Part shown: one piece after another, positions 1-6,030 of the stretch
How the letters are laid out: each line of letters opens with the position of its first letter
Position numbering within the stretch: the first letter of the stretch is position 1
Origin: Bacteroidota bacterium
GTDB lineage: Bacteria > Bacteroidota > Bacteroidia > Chitinophagales > Chitinophagaceae
NCBI GenBank assembly: GCA_028877045.1
Contig: JAGWPQ010000357.1
Span: 1-17,364 of the forward strand
Length of the DNA: 17,364 nt
Reading direction: 5' to 3'
Notes under the pieces: generated by a model
The model's input: only the letters and a program-made list of their open reading frames with translations
The model's database searches: none
Told to the model about the DNA's origin: nothing
Made by a program: the position numbers and the translations under genes

Positions 1-69
1 AACCTGTACAGCAATTACAGCGCAAAAAACTATAAAAACTATTTCCCAAATAACAGTCGGAATGATCAT
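1..69 (-). CDS. Partial gene, N-terminus of a probable membrane protein
   Basis: Only the first 23 codons lie in the window, reading leftwards off the edge from an ATG at 69-67. The peptide begins MIIPTVIWEIVFIVF and continues hydrophobic to the edge, which looks like an N-terminal membrane segment or signal anchor. The start is supported by a very good Bacteroidota promoter directly in front (see 73-101), with the -7 box ending four bases before the ATG, so the mRNA would be leaderless or nearly so. The opposite strand is also open from 1 to 150, but it gives an Asn/Lys-rich peptide and has no comparable support. Family-2 glycosyltransferases of Bacteroidota often start with such a segment, but too little is visible to name the product. 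Confidence 0.5.
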   Translation of the reverse strand, partial: MIIPTVIWEIVFIVFCAVIAVQV

Positions 70-72
70 GCT

Positions 73-101
73 GCAAAAGTAATGTTTGGGATTACTAACA
101 A
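73..101 (-). promoter_or_regulatory. Bacteroidota-type promoter for the leftward partial gene
   Basis: On the minus strand TTG (101-99) is followed after 17 bp by TACTTTTG (81-74), a perfect match to the Bacteroidota -33/-7 pattern TTG-N17-23-TAnnTTTG. The ATG of the partial gene follows at 69. Confidence 0.6.
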
Positions 102-136
102 TGTTGTTGCTGTGAAGATGTGGAAAAGAATTATGA

Positions 137-203
137 GTGATGAATTATGAACGATAAGTTGTATCTGTTTTCGATTAATAACGCATCATTCATAATTCAT
201 CAC
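137..203. repeat. Inverted repeat between divergent genes
   Basis: GTGATGAATTATGAA at 137-151 is the exact reverse complement of 189-203. The match extends by three more pairs (153-155 with 185-187) after one mismatch. The arms enclose about 29 bases. It lies between two divergent promoters, with its right arm just before the tgt -7 box. It could be an RNA hairpin, a double operator site, or a small dispersed palindromic element; the sequence alone does not decide. Confidence 0.6.
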
Positions 204-211
204 CCAATACC

Positions 212-220
212 TATTTTTGC
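212..220 (+). promoter_or_regulatory. Putative -7 box for tgt
   Basis: TATTTTTGC matches TAnnTTTG and lies six bases before the tgt ATG, the same arrangement as in the divergent gene. No TTG is visible at the right distance upstream; the inverted repeat occupies that place. A transcript from here would be leaderless. Confidence 0.45.
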
Positions 221-226
221 AAACTT

Positions 227-1366
227 ATGCCGCAACTGCAATTTCAATTAGAAGCAACCGATACCAACTGCAAAGCAAGAGCTGGAAAGATGATCACCGA
301 TCATGGAGAAATTCTTACGCCTATTTTTATGCCCGTTGGAACTGTTGGCAGTGTTAAAGCTGTAACGCAGCAACAACTCGAATTGGACGTGCAGGCACAA
401 ATTATTTTGGGTAATACCTATCATTTGTACTTGCGTCCCGGATTGGATGTATTGCAGGCTGCAGGCGGATTGCATCAGTTCAATGGATGGCATCATCCCA
501 TATTGACCGATAGTGGCGGCTACCAGGTTTTTTCGTTGGCTGCAAACAGAAAGATCAAAGAAGAAGGTGTGATGTTCCAATCGCATATTGATGGAAGCAG
601 GCATTTATTTTCGCCCGAAAAAGTAATGGATATTCAAAGAACGATTGGTGCCGATATTATTATGGCATTTGATGAATGTCCGCCTTATCCCAGCGATTAT
701 AAATATGCAAAAAAAAGTATGCAGTTAACGCATCGCTGGCTCGACAGATGTTTTGACCGTTTGAATGAAACACCTGATAAATATGGTTACACACAAAATC
801 TATTTCCGATTGTTCAGGGAAGTACTTATAAAGATCTGCGAACCGAATCGGCATCATATATCGCTTCAAAGAATGCAACGGGCAATGCCATTGGTGGATT
901 AAGTGTTGGCGAGCCCGCAGAAATGATGTATGAATTCACAGAATTATGTTGCGATATTTTACCTGCTGATAAACCTCGTTATTTAATGGGTGTTGGCACA
1001 CCTTGGAATATTTTGGAGGGAATTGCTTTAGGTGTTGACATGTTTGATTGTGTGATGCCAACACGCAATGGCCGAAACGGAATGTTGTTTACCAGCAAAG
1101 GTGTTATCAATATCCGCAATAAAAAATGGGAAACAGATTTTTCTGTTATTGATGATGGCATTCCATGCAACATCAGTAATTATTATTCGAAAGCATACCT
1201 GCGGCATTTATTTATTGCACAGGAAATTTTGGCTTTGCAAATTGCAAGTATCCATAATCTGGCTTTTTATTTATGGTTGGTTGGCGAAGCCCGCAAACAT
1301 ATTCTCAGCAATACTTTCAATAGTTTTAAAATTTCGATGACAGAAATTTTAAAACAACGTCTTTAA
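227..1366 (+). CDS. tgt: Queuine tRNA-ribosyltransferase (tRNA-guanine transglycosylase)
   Basis: Exchanges the wobble guanine (G34) of GUN-anticodon tRNAs (Asp, Asn, His, Tyr) for preQ1 in queuosine synthesis; cytoplasmic. The protein has 379 residues, the usual bacterial length. Family motifs are present: ARAGKM near the N-terminus with TPIFMPVGT, LTDSGGYQVF with catalytic Asp95, IVQGS and GGLSVGE in the middle, YLMGVGTP, and the nucleophile region VDMFDCVMPTRNGRNG at about 270-285. The C-terminal zinc site is unusual. Compared with the classical CxCxxC...H pattern, the three cysteine places read Ile312, Cys314 and Ser317, while His343 is kept at the expected spacing, so tight zinc binding is doubtful. 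The rest of the C-terminal helix region (YSKAYLRHLF, IASIHNLAFYL) is well conserved, so the gene looks functional. The start at 227 fits the family N-terminus. Confidence 0.96.
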   Translation: MPQLQFQLEATDTNCKARAGKMITDHGEILTPIFMPVGTVGSVKAVTQQQLELDVQAQIILGNTYHLYLRPGLDVLQAAGGLHQFNGWHHPILTDSGGYQVFSLAANRKIKEEGVMFQSHIDGSRHLFSPEKVMDIQRTIGADIIMAFDECPPYPSDYKYAKKSMQLTHRWLDRCFDRLNETPDKYGYTQNLFPIVQGSTYKDLRTESASYIASKNATGNAIGGLSVGEPAEMMYEFTELCCDILPADKPRYLMGVGTPWNILEGIALGVDMFDCVMPTRNGRNGMLFTSKGVINIRNKKWETDFSVIDDGIPCNISNYYSKAYLRHLFIAQEILALQIASIHNLAFYLWLVGEARKHILSNTFNSFKISMTEILKQRL

Positions 1367-1400
1367 TTAATATCCATTCTTTTTTTTATTTTTTTATTGA

Positions 1401-1438
1401 TGTGGATAATTGCGGAAGTGTTATTTTATTTATCCACC
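1401..1438. other. Inverted pair of DnaA-box-like sites beside a T-rich tract
   Basis: TGTGGATAA at 1401-1409 is a perfect DnaA box (TTATCCACA) on the minus strand. TTATCCACC at 1430-1438 on the plus strand matches eight of nine positions. Together they form an 8-bp inverted repeat with a 20-base spacer. A T-rich tract lies immediately upstream (about 1379-1400). A second small inverted repeat, GCACAA (1440-1445) with TTGTGC (1456-1461), follows. This resembles a small DnaA-binding cluster, but it could equally be an RNA hairpin in the tgt 3' region. Confidence 0.35.
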
Positions 1439-1523
1439 TGCACAATTAATAACAGTTGTGCTGCAATGTTATTGGTAGCTTCACAACCACTTACTAATCC
1501 GTTACCTATGAAGTCCGTAAGTG

Positions 1524-1552
1524 TACATCCATTTTTATGGATGTATTTTTTT
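1524..1552 (+). terminator. Intrinsic terminator downstream of tgt
   Basis: TACATCCAT (1524-1532), a TTTT loop, the exact complement ATGGATGTA (1537-1545), then seven T. It lies about 157 bases after the tgt stop and about 94 before the next promoter, so tgt has a long 3' untranslated region or the hairpin ends a separate small RNA. Confidence 0.8.
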
Positions 1553-1645
1553 GTAAGTCATTGGCTTTTGTAGCTGCGATGGATGTTTCGGCATATATTT
1601 AAACGCAATTAACATCCTTTTATTTCCACACTTGGTTTGTACAAT

Positions 1646-1654
1646 TATATTTGC
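1646..1654 (+). promoter_or_regulatory. Putative -7 box for the permease gene
   Basis: TATATTTGC is a perfect TAnnTTTG match 14 bases before the ATG at 1669. No clear TTG is seen 17-23 bp upstream. Confidence 0.45.
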
Positions 1655-1668
1655 AGTTATATATAACG

Positions 1669-2772
1669 ATGAAAAAATTAGATTGGTACATACTAAAGAA
1701 ATTTTTGAGCACTTTTTTCTTTGCTATATTTTTATTTACTGTGATTGCTGTTGTGATCGATGTGAGCGAAAAAGCTGATGATTTTGTAAAATCGCAGTTA
1801 ACCTTAAAGCAAATCATTACTACTTATTATTTTGGATTTATTCCGCACATCGTTGCATTATTATTTCCATTGTTTGTTTTTATTGCAGTAATATTTTTTA
1901 CTTCGAAGATGGCAGGCCAAAGCGAGATCATTGCCATACTTGCCAGCGGAACAAGTTTCAACCGATGGTTACGTCCTTATTGGATCGGTGGTATTTTTTT
2001 AGCAACCATTTTATGGTACTCAAATCAATATTTAATTCCAAGAGCAGAAAAGATCAGAGGAAATTTCGAGGCAAAATATTTCGATCCGAACTCATCCTAC
2101 GAAAATTTAAATAAAAGCCGGAATGGTCCGGGTTCCGATTTGTATGTTCGTATCGATTCATTTACTTATGCCGGTATTTATAATTACGATACACTAATTA
2201 AACGTGGTGGCCCTGTGTTTTTGCATCGTGTTAAAAATAATCAGTTGATAGAAAATATCAGGGCTGAGGATATGAATTGGGATACTACTTTACGAAAATG
2301 GAAATTAAATTTTGTCATCCATCGTATCTGGTCGGGCAAGCAGGAAAAAATGTTCATGCACACACTCGATACCATGAATTTTGATTTCCGACCATCCGAT
2401 CTTAAAAAAGATAAGTACACAAAAGATAAATTAATTACACCCGAACTGGTTCGTTTTATCAAACAGGAAGAGATGCATGGTTCTGAGGGTATCAACGAAC
2501 TAAAAGTTGAAAAGGGACGGCGGGATGCAACGCCGATCACGGTTTTATTGCTTACTTTAATTGGTGCTGTTGTTGCCGGCCGTAGAGTTCGGGGCGGAAG
2601 CGGTGTGCATCTGGCTATTGGGTTTATTACTGCTGCATTATTTATTCTTGCCGATAAATTCTCTACGATTTTTTCAACAAAAGGGAATCTGCCGCCAACA
2701 TTGGCAACCTGGATTCCCAACATCATTTTTGTTTTTGTAGCCATTGCTTTATATCGGAAAGCACCTAAATAA
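1669..2772 (+). CDS. LptF/LptG-family (YjgP/YjgQ) lipopolysaccharide-export permease
   Basis: Inner-membrane subunit of the Lpt ABC transporter that extracts lipopolysaccharide from the inner membrane and passes it to the LptC-LptA bridge. The 367-residue protein has the family layout: three membrane segments at the N-terminus (about 13-31, 56-78, 104-120), a periplasmic beta-jellyroll region (about 125-285), and three C-terminal membrane segments (about 289-303, 314-333, 345-362). The motif MAGQSEIIAILASGTS after the second segment is the coupling-helix region expected to contact the LptB ATPase. The ATG at 1669 is preferred over the upstream in-frame TTG at 1651 because MKKLDWYILKKFL is a typical family start and the TTG lies within the -7 box. 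The glycine-rich turn VRGGSGVHLAIGF recalls LptG, but I cannot separate LptF from LptG by eye. It stands alone, with its own probable promoter. Confidence 0.9.
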   Translation: MKKLDWYILKKFLSTFFFAIFLFTVIAVVIDVSEKADDFVKSQLTLKQIITTYYFGFIPHIVALLFPLFVFIAVIFFTSKMAGQSEIIAILASGTSFNRWLRPYWIGGIFLATILWYSNQYLIPRAEKIRGNFEAKYFDPNSSYENLNKSRNGPGSDLYVRIDSFTYAGIYNYDTLIKRGGPVFLHRVKNNQLIENIRAEDMNWDTTLRKWKLNFVIHRIWSGKQEKMFMHTLDTMNFDFRPSDLKKDKYTKDKLITPELVRFIKQEEMHGSEGINELKVEKGRRDATPITVLLLTLIGAVVAGRRVRGGSGVHLAIGFITAALFILADKFSTIFSTKGNLPPTLATWIPNIIFVFVAIALYRKAPK

Positions 2773-2798
2773 TTTTATGATTTTGATGACTTAAATCA

Positions 2799-2830
2799 TT
2801 TGTTGCAACACCGAACATACTCTATCTTTA
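2799..2830 (+). promoter_or_regulatory. Possible promoter for citrate synthase
   Basis: TTTG (2799-2802), 20 bp, then TATCTTTA (2823-2830), one base off TAnnTTTG. It would give a leader of about 130 bases. Within that leader GAAATT (2894-2899) with AATTTC (2932-2937) and TAAGC (2917-2921) with GCTTA (2926-2930) can form nested helices. Confidence 0.35.
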
Positions 2831-2970
2831 GCGGCGTTTTTATAAATTTTTATAGCAACCGGTTTCTGCGAACATTTTGTGAGGTGTTATTGTGAAATTC
2901 TTGATTGTGCTGCAGCTAAGCTTCTGCTTAAAATTTCAAACATTTTTTATTCATTTATATATTTAAAAAT

Positions 2971-4293
2971 ATGGGAATTGTTAAAGACAGATTTAAAGCG
3001 AAAGCTGATGCAGCCAATATTGAAATCAAACAATTACTTAAAGATCACGGCAGTAAAAAAATTGGTGAAGTAACTTTGGCGCAAGCTTATCAGGGAATGC
3101 GGGGTATTACCGGTTTGGTTACTGAAACAAGCTTATTGGATGCACAGGAAGGCATTCGTTTTCGTGGCTATTCAATTCCTGAATTACAGGAAAAATTACC
3201 TAAAGCGCATAATGGTACAGAACCATTACCAGAAGGATTGTTTTATCTGATGTTGATTGGCGAATTGCCAACTCAGGAAGAAGCCAGTTATATTACAGAG
3301 ATTTTTCAAAGAAGAAGTCATGTTCCCAATCACGTTTTTGCTGCAATAGATGCATTGCCATTAAACACACATCCTATGACCATGTTTGTGGTAGGTGTGA
3401 TGGCATTACAAACAGAAAGTTATTTTGCTAAAGCCTATTCAGAAGGGATCAATAAAAAAGATTATTGGGAAACAATATTTGATGATACCATTATTTTAAT
3501 TGCTCGTTTACCAAGAATTGCAGCATATATCTATCGCCGAAAATATAAAAACAACGAACACATTCATCCCAATGGATTATTGGATTGGGCAGGAAATTTT
3601 GCTCACATGCTTGGATATGATGATGCAAGCTTCAGAGAATTGATGCGTTTGTACATGACCATCCATGCTGATCATGAAGGTGGTAATGTAAGTGCACATA
3701 CAACGCATTTGGTTGGAAGTGCTTTAAGCGACCCATATCTTGCTTATGCAGCTGGAATGAATGGTTTGGCCGGACCATTACACGGGTTAGCCAATCAGGA
3801 AGTAATTAAATGGATATTCGAAATGCAGGAAAAATTAGGAACTGATCTTCCCGCAAAAGAACAGATCGCCGATTATGTAAAAGAAACTTTAAATGCAGGT
3901 AAAGTTGTTCCGGGATATGGCCATGCAGTGTTGCGAAAAACAGATCCGCGTTATACAGCTCAAATGGAATTTGGAAAAAAACACATGCCTGAAGATAAAC
4001 TTTGCAGAACAGTGTGGAATATTTATGAAGTGGTTCCACCTATACTTCAATCATTGGGAAAAATTAAAAACCCATGGCCAAATGTTGATGCACACAGTGG
4101 TGCTTTATTGGTACACTACGGAATGGTTGAATATGAATTTTATACCGTGCTGTTTGCAGTAAGCCGTTCATTGGGAGTACTGGCAAGTCTTTGCTGGGAC
4201 AGGGCTTTGGGCTTTCCGCTCGAAAGACCAAAAAGTGTTACAACAGAATCTGTTAAGCTTTGGTTGGAAGGGAAAGAACAGATTTGGGAATGA
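2971..4293 (+). CDS. gltA: Citrate synthase, eukaryotic (mitochondrial-like) type
   Basis: Condenses acetyl-CoA and oxaloacetate to citrate, the entry step of the TCA cycle. The 440-residue protein carries the full catalytic triad in the expected motifs: His271 in GPLHGLANQE, His318 in PGYGHAVLRKTDPRY, and Asp373 in NVDAHSG. Their spacing is close to that of the pig enzyme (274, 320, 375). The segment HADHEGGNVSAHTTHLVGSALSDPY is also typical of this class. The motifs fit the mitochondrial-type family better than the hexameric NADH-sensitive enzyme of enterobacteria, so a homodimer without NADH allostery is expected (inference). The start at 2971 gives MGIVKDRFKAKAD; there is no room for a long targeting extension. 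It is a single-gene unit with a strong terminator 22 bases after the stop codon. Confidence 0.95.
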   Translation: MGIVKDRFKAKADAANIEIKQLLKDHGSKKIGEVTLAQAYQGMRGITGLVTETSLLDAQEGIRFRGYSIPELQEKLPKAHNGTEPLPEGLFYLMLIGELPTQEEASYITEIFQRRSHVPNHVFAAIDALPLNTHPMTMFVVGVMALQTESYFAKAYSEGINKKDYWETIFDDTIILIARLPRIAAYIYRRKYKNNEHIHPNGLLDWAGNFAHMLGYDDASFRELMRLYMTIHADHEGGNVSAHTTHLVGSALSDPYLAYAAGMNGLAGPLHGLANQEVIKWIFEMQEKLGTDLPAKEQIADYVKETLNAGKVVPGYGHAVLRKTDPRYTAQMEFGKKHMPEDKLCRTVWNIYEVVPPILQSLGKIKNPWPNVDAHSGALLVHYGMVEYEFYTVLFAVSRSLGVLASLCWDRALGFPLERPKSVTTESVKLWLEGKEQIWE

Positions 4294-4315
4294 TCTTTAT
4301 TCAAATAATAAAACA

Positions 4316-4346
4316 AAAAATGCTTCGAATCTTTCGAAGCATTTTT
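4316..4346 (+). terminator. Intrinsic terminator after citrate synthase
   Basis: TGCTTCGAA (4321-4329), loop TCT, TTCGAAGCA (4333-4341), flanked by A5 and T5, giving a 14-bp stem. The A and T flanks would let it work in both directions. Confidence 0.9.
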
Positions 4347-4532
4347 ATTTTAATTAAAACTGCTTTTATTACAAAAGCAAAAATCTCAATTACAAAACAG
4401 GCAAAAAGGTTTTCTACACTTGCAGGAGGTGTTATACGGATATGGCATTACAGCTTTTCTCAGTATAGGATAACATATATAAAAGGGTATATAACCTCAT
4501 CATACATATATACCAACCTCTTCAATGAGCCT

Positions 4533-4576
4533 CATATAAGCTACATATAAGCCATATATAAGCTACATATAAGCTA
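4533..4576. repeat. Iteron-like tandem repeat, unit CATATAAGCTA
   Basis: Four directly repeated copies: CATATAAGCTA (4533-4543), CATATAAGC (4544-4552), CATATATAAGCTA (4553-4565), CATATAAGCTA (4566-4576). Unit lengths are 9-13 bp around an 11-bp core. Two further imperfect copies follow on the opposite strand. Confidence 0.75.
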
Positions 4577-4600
4577 CTCCTAATAAGAGTAAGTTATATG
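4566..4600. repeat. Palindrome joined to the tandem repeat
   Basis: The last repeat copy plus CTC (4566-4579) pairs with 4587-4600 at 12 of 14 positions around a 7-base loop. The array thus ends in a hairpin or operator-like structure. Confidence 0.55.
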
Positions 4601-4969
4601 TGGTTTATATGCGCTTTATTATTAAATTATGTGAAGGTTAGATTACAATATGATAGCTTTCAATCATAACGAAACCAGCCATCAGCCATAACAAGTGTAG
4701 TAGGGAGTAATGGCTTTTAGAGGCCGTATTGAAGGCTTTCAGGTATATACCGGTAAAGACCTGCATAGATAATTATCAGTACAATGCGAAGTTTTTAGTT
4801 GAGCATTTTGAAAATATTTCATTACTCCATTCAAAATACTGTAAGTTGAAAAAGAAACAATAAACGCTATGGTAATCTATAGGGAAAAGAGAAAACAATT
4901 ATTAATTCAATTTGGGCCAGGTTTTTTAAGTACAAAGAAATTTATATGGGGAAATTGGTAGCTTAAATT

Positions 4970-4999
4970 TTGCCGCAATAACTATAGCCTATACATTTG
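4970..4999 (+). promoter_or_regulatory. Canonical promoter for the tRNA region
   Basis: TTG (4970-4972, within TTTTG), 19 bp, then TACATTTG (4992-4999), a perfect match to the Bacteroidota housekeeping pattern. Transcription would begin just before 5011 and run through the tRNA-like fragment into tRNA-Ala. Confidence 0.7.
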
Positions 5000-5010
5000 C
5001 AACCTGTTTC

Positions 5011-5069
5011 GGGGGGCTAGCTCAGTTGCTAGAGCGTTCCGAAGGATTCGGGAAGTTCTGTTGGTTCTT
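5011..5069 (+). pseudogene. Truncated tRNA-like copy (tRNA pseudogene)
   Basis: The first 27 bases match the acceptor and D-arm of the neighbouring tRNA-Ala apart from one substitution and one missing G in the D-loop. An anticodon-like stem TTCCG/CGGGA follows with loop AAGGATT. The base before the would-be anticodon GGA is A, where tRNAs have U. The sequence then breaks off after GTTGGTTC and runs into an A-rich spacer, so the 3' T-arm, acceptor strand and CCA are missing. It cannot fold as a full tRNA. It sits exactly 70 bp upstream of the intact gene, downstream of the promoter. Confidence 0.6.
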
Positions 5070-5080
5070 AAAAAAATAAT

Positions 5081-5156
<76 letters not shown>

Positions 5157-5157
<1 letters not shown>

Positions 5158-5198
5158 AGAAATAAAGAAAGTCTCGTAAGAGACTTTTTTTATTTCTT
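5157..5198 (+). terminator. Intrinsic terminator of the tRNA unit
   Basis: A 19-bp stem starts at the last A of the CCA. Its core is GTCTC (5171-5175), loop GTAA, GAGAC (5180-5184), and its A-rich and T-rich flanks pair with only one G-U. The downstream arm begins with a run of seven T. Confidence 0.85.
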
Positions 5199-5239
5199 AA
5201 CTTCTCTTCTAACAGGTTTAATTTTACGCAATCATAGAC

Positions 5240-5270
5240 TTGTATAATTTTAATTGAATCAGGTATTTTG
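5240..5270 (+). promoter_or_regulatory. Possible promoter for the sigma factor gene
   Basis: TTG (5240-5242), 21 bp, then TATTTTG (5264-5270), which lacks one base of TAnnTTTG. The ATG follows at 5289. Imperfect, so only tentative. Confidence 0.3.
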
Positions 5271-5288
5271 TTTATAGATTAATAATTA

Positions 5289-5858
5289 ATGAAGAGTATA
5301 GCAGCATATCAGAATGAATCCTTTATAATTGAGAGGTTGCGGTCGGGTGATGTAAATATTTTTGAATGGTTATTTAAAAATAAATACAAAGGGCTTTGTT
5401 ATTATGCAACTAAACTATTGGGAAACACTGCTGCAGCCGAAGAGATAGTATCTGAGACCTTTGCTGAAATTTGGGAAAAAAAAGAAAAAATAATTTTTAC
5501 TTCATCGGTAAATGCCTACCTGTACGCGACGGTTCATAATAAATCTATCAATCTTTTAAAACGACAAAAGACCATTACAGCCTATAATAAATTTTTATTC
5601 GAAACGAAACAGGAATTTAATCCAGCCGATATACCCGATCAAATTTATCAGGAAAAAGATATCACCGCAGAAATAGACAACGCCATTAAACTTCTTCCCG
5701 AAAAATGCAAAGAGATCTTTGTGCTAAGCCGTTTCGAAAATAAAAAGTACCGCGAAATAGCCGAGTTGCTTGGGATCTCCATCAAAACTGTAGAAAATCA
5801 AATAGGTATCGCATTAGAAAAACTACGCAAACACCTACAGCACATAATGATGTTATAG
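5289..5858 (+). CDS. ECF-type RNA polymerase sigma factor (Bacteroides expansion family)
   Basis: Directs RNA polymerase to specific promoters, here most likely those of the adjacent polysaccharide utilization locus. The 189-residue protein has sigma region 2 at about 24-92 (FEWLFKNKYKGLCYYATKLL, then the acidic AAAEEIVSETFAEIWEKK) and region 4 at about 128-183 (LLPEKCKEIFVLSRFENKKYREIAELLGIS, then TVENQI), with the helix-turn-helix at about 152-173. Regions 1 and 3 are missing, as in ECF sigma factors. The start gives a normal N-terminus for the family. The next gene is its likely FecR anti-sigma factor, 172 bp downstream, followed by a SusC with an STN domain, the usual cell-surface signalling trio. 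The last residues (HIMML) are unremarkable. Confidence 0.93.
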   Translation: MKSIAAYQNESFIIERLRSGDVNIFEWLFKNKYKGLCYYATKLLGNTAAAEEIVSETFAEIWEKKEKIIFTSSVNAYLYATVHNKSINLLKRQKTITAYNKFLFETKQEFNPADIPDQIYQEKDITAEIDNAIKLLPEKCKEIFVLSRFENKKYREIAELLGISIKTVENQIGIALEKLRKHLQHIMML

Positions 5859-5904
5859 GTTCAAGATTAAGCGTTGCATCTTTCTTTTTTGTACAGAAAT
5901 ATTT

Positions 5905-5921
5905 GAGATAATTGCAATCTC
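5905..5921. repeat. Small imperfect palindrome between sigma and anti-sigma genes
   Basis: GAGAT (5905-5909) and ATCTC (5917-5921) flank a perfect 8-bp palindrome ATTGCAAT (5911-5918). It could be a protein-binding site or chance. Confidence 0.25.
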
Positions 5922-5983
5922 TCCCTCTATCATTTCAAAATAAATGGGTCGATCCAAGTTATTTAACAATAAAATAATTTTCG

Positions 5984-5995
5984 TTTGGGGGTAAA
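5984..5995 (+). promoter_or_regulatory. G-run element before fecR, possible ECF promoter
   Basis: TTTGGGGGTAAA stands out in an AT-rich spacer, 35 bases before the anti-sigma ATG. No TAnnTTTG box is seen in this spacer, so an alternative-sigma promoter here is plausible. The assignment rests on position and base composition only. Confidence 0.3.
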
Positions 5996-6030
5996 ATGCA
6001 AGTTGATTGTCATGTAAATAACATCGTATT

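Larger units (their letters stand above)
4347..4969. other. Gene-free AT-rich stretch
   Basis: About 620 bp in which I find no convincing gene. Open frames are short and lack family signals. The longest plus-strand one overlaps the citrate synthase end in another frame and runs through the terminator. Features seen are an inverted GGTATATA (4486-4493) / TATATACC (4507-4514) pair, iteron-like repeats (4533-4576) with a palindrome (4566-4600), and a 20-codon ATG frame at 4710-4772 encoding MAFRGRIEGFQVYTGKDLHR that I do not recognise. Its place beside a tRNA gene with a broken duplicate would suit a decayed insertion, but no recombinase remains are visible. Confidence 0.5.

Noticed and set aside
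1..150. Plus-strand open frame from the left edge to a TGA at 148-150, possibly the end of a gene
   Set aside because: It encodes an Asn/Lys-rich peptide without recognisable family traits, runs into the inverted repeat, and the opposite strand has a hydrophobic N-terminus with a near-perfect promoter.
1426..1557. Minus-strand open frame of 44 codons in the tgt-permease spacer
   Set aside because: It has no ATG, GTG or TTG near its beginning, starts right after a stop, and passes through the terminator hairpin and one DnaA-like site, so a non-coding reading is better.
2777..2799. ATGATTT / AAATCAT hairpin after the permease stop, as a terminator
   Set aside because: Seven mostly A-T pairs with no T-run; too weak to call.
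4260..4550. Plus-strand 96-codon open frame overlapping the end of citrate synthase
   Set aside because: It lies in another frame of the real gene, reads through the terminator and into AT-rich repeats, and shows no family signal.
4710..4772. Twenty-codon ATG frame MAFRGRIEGFQVYTGKDLHR
   Set aside because: Too short to judge, with no promoter box nearby. Noted within the gene-free region but not called.
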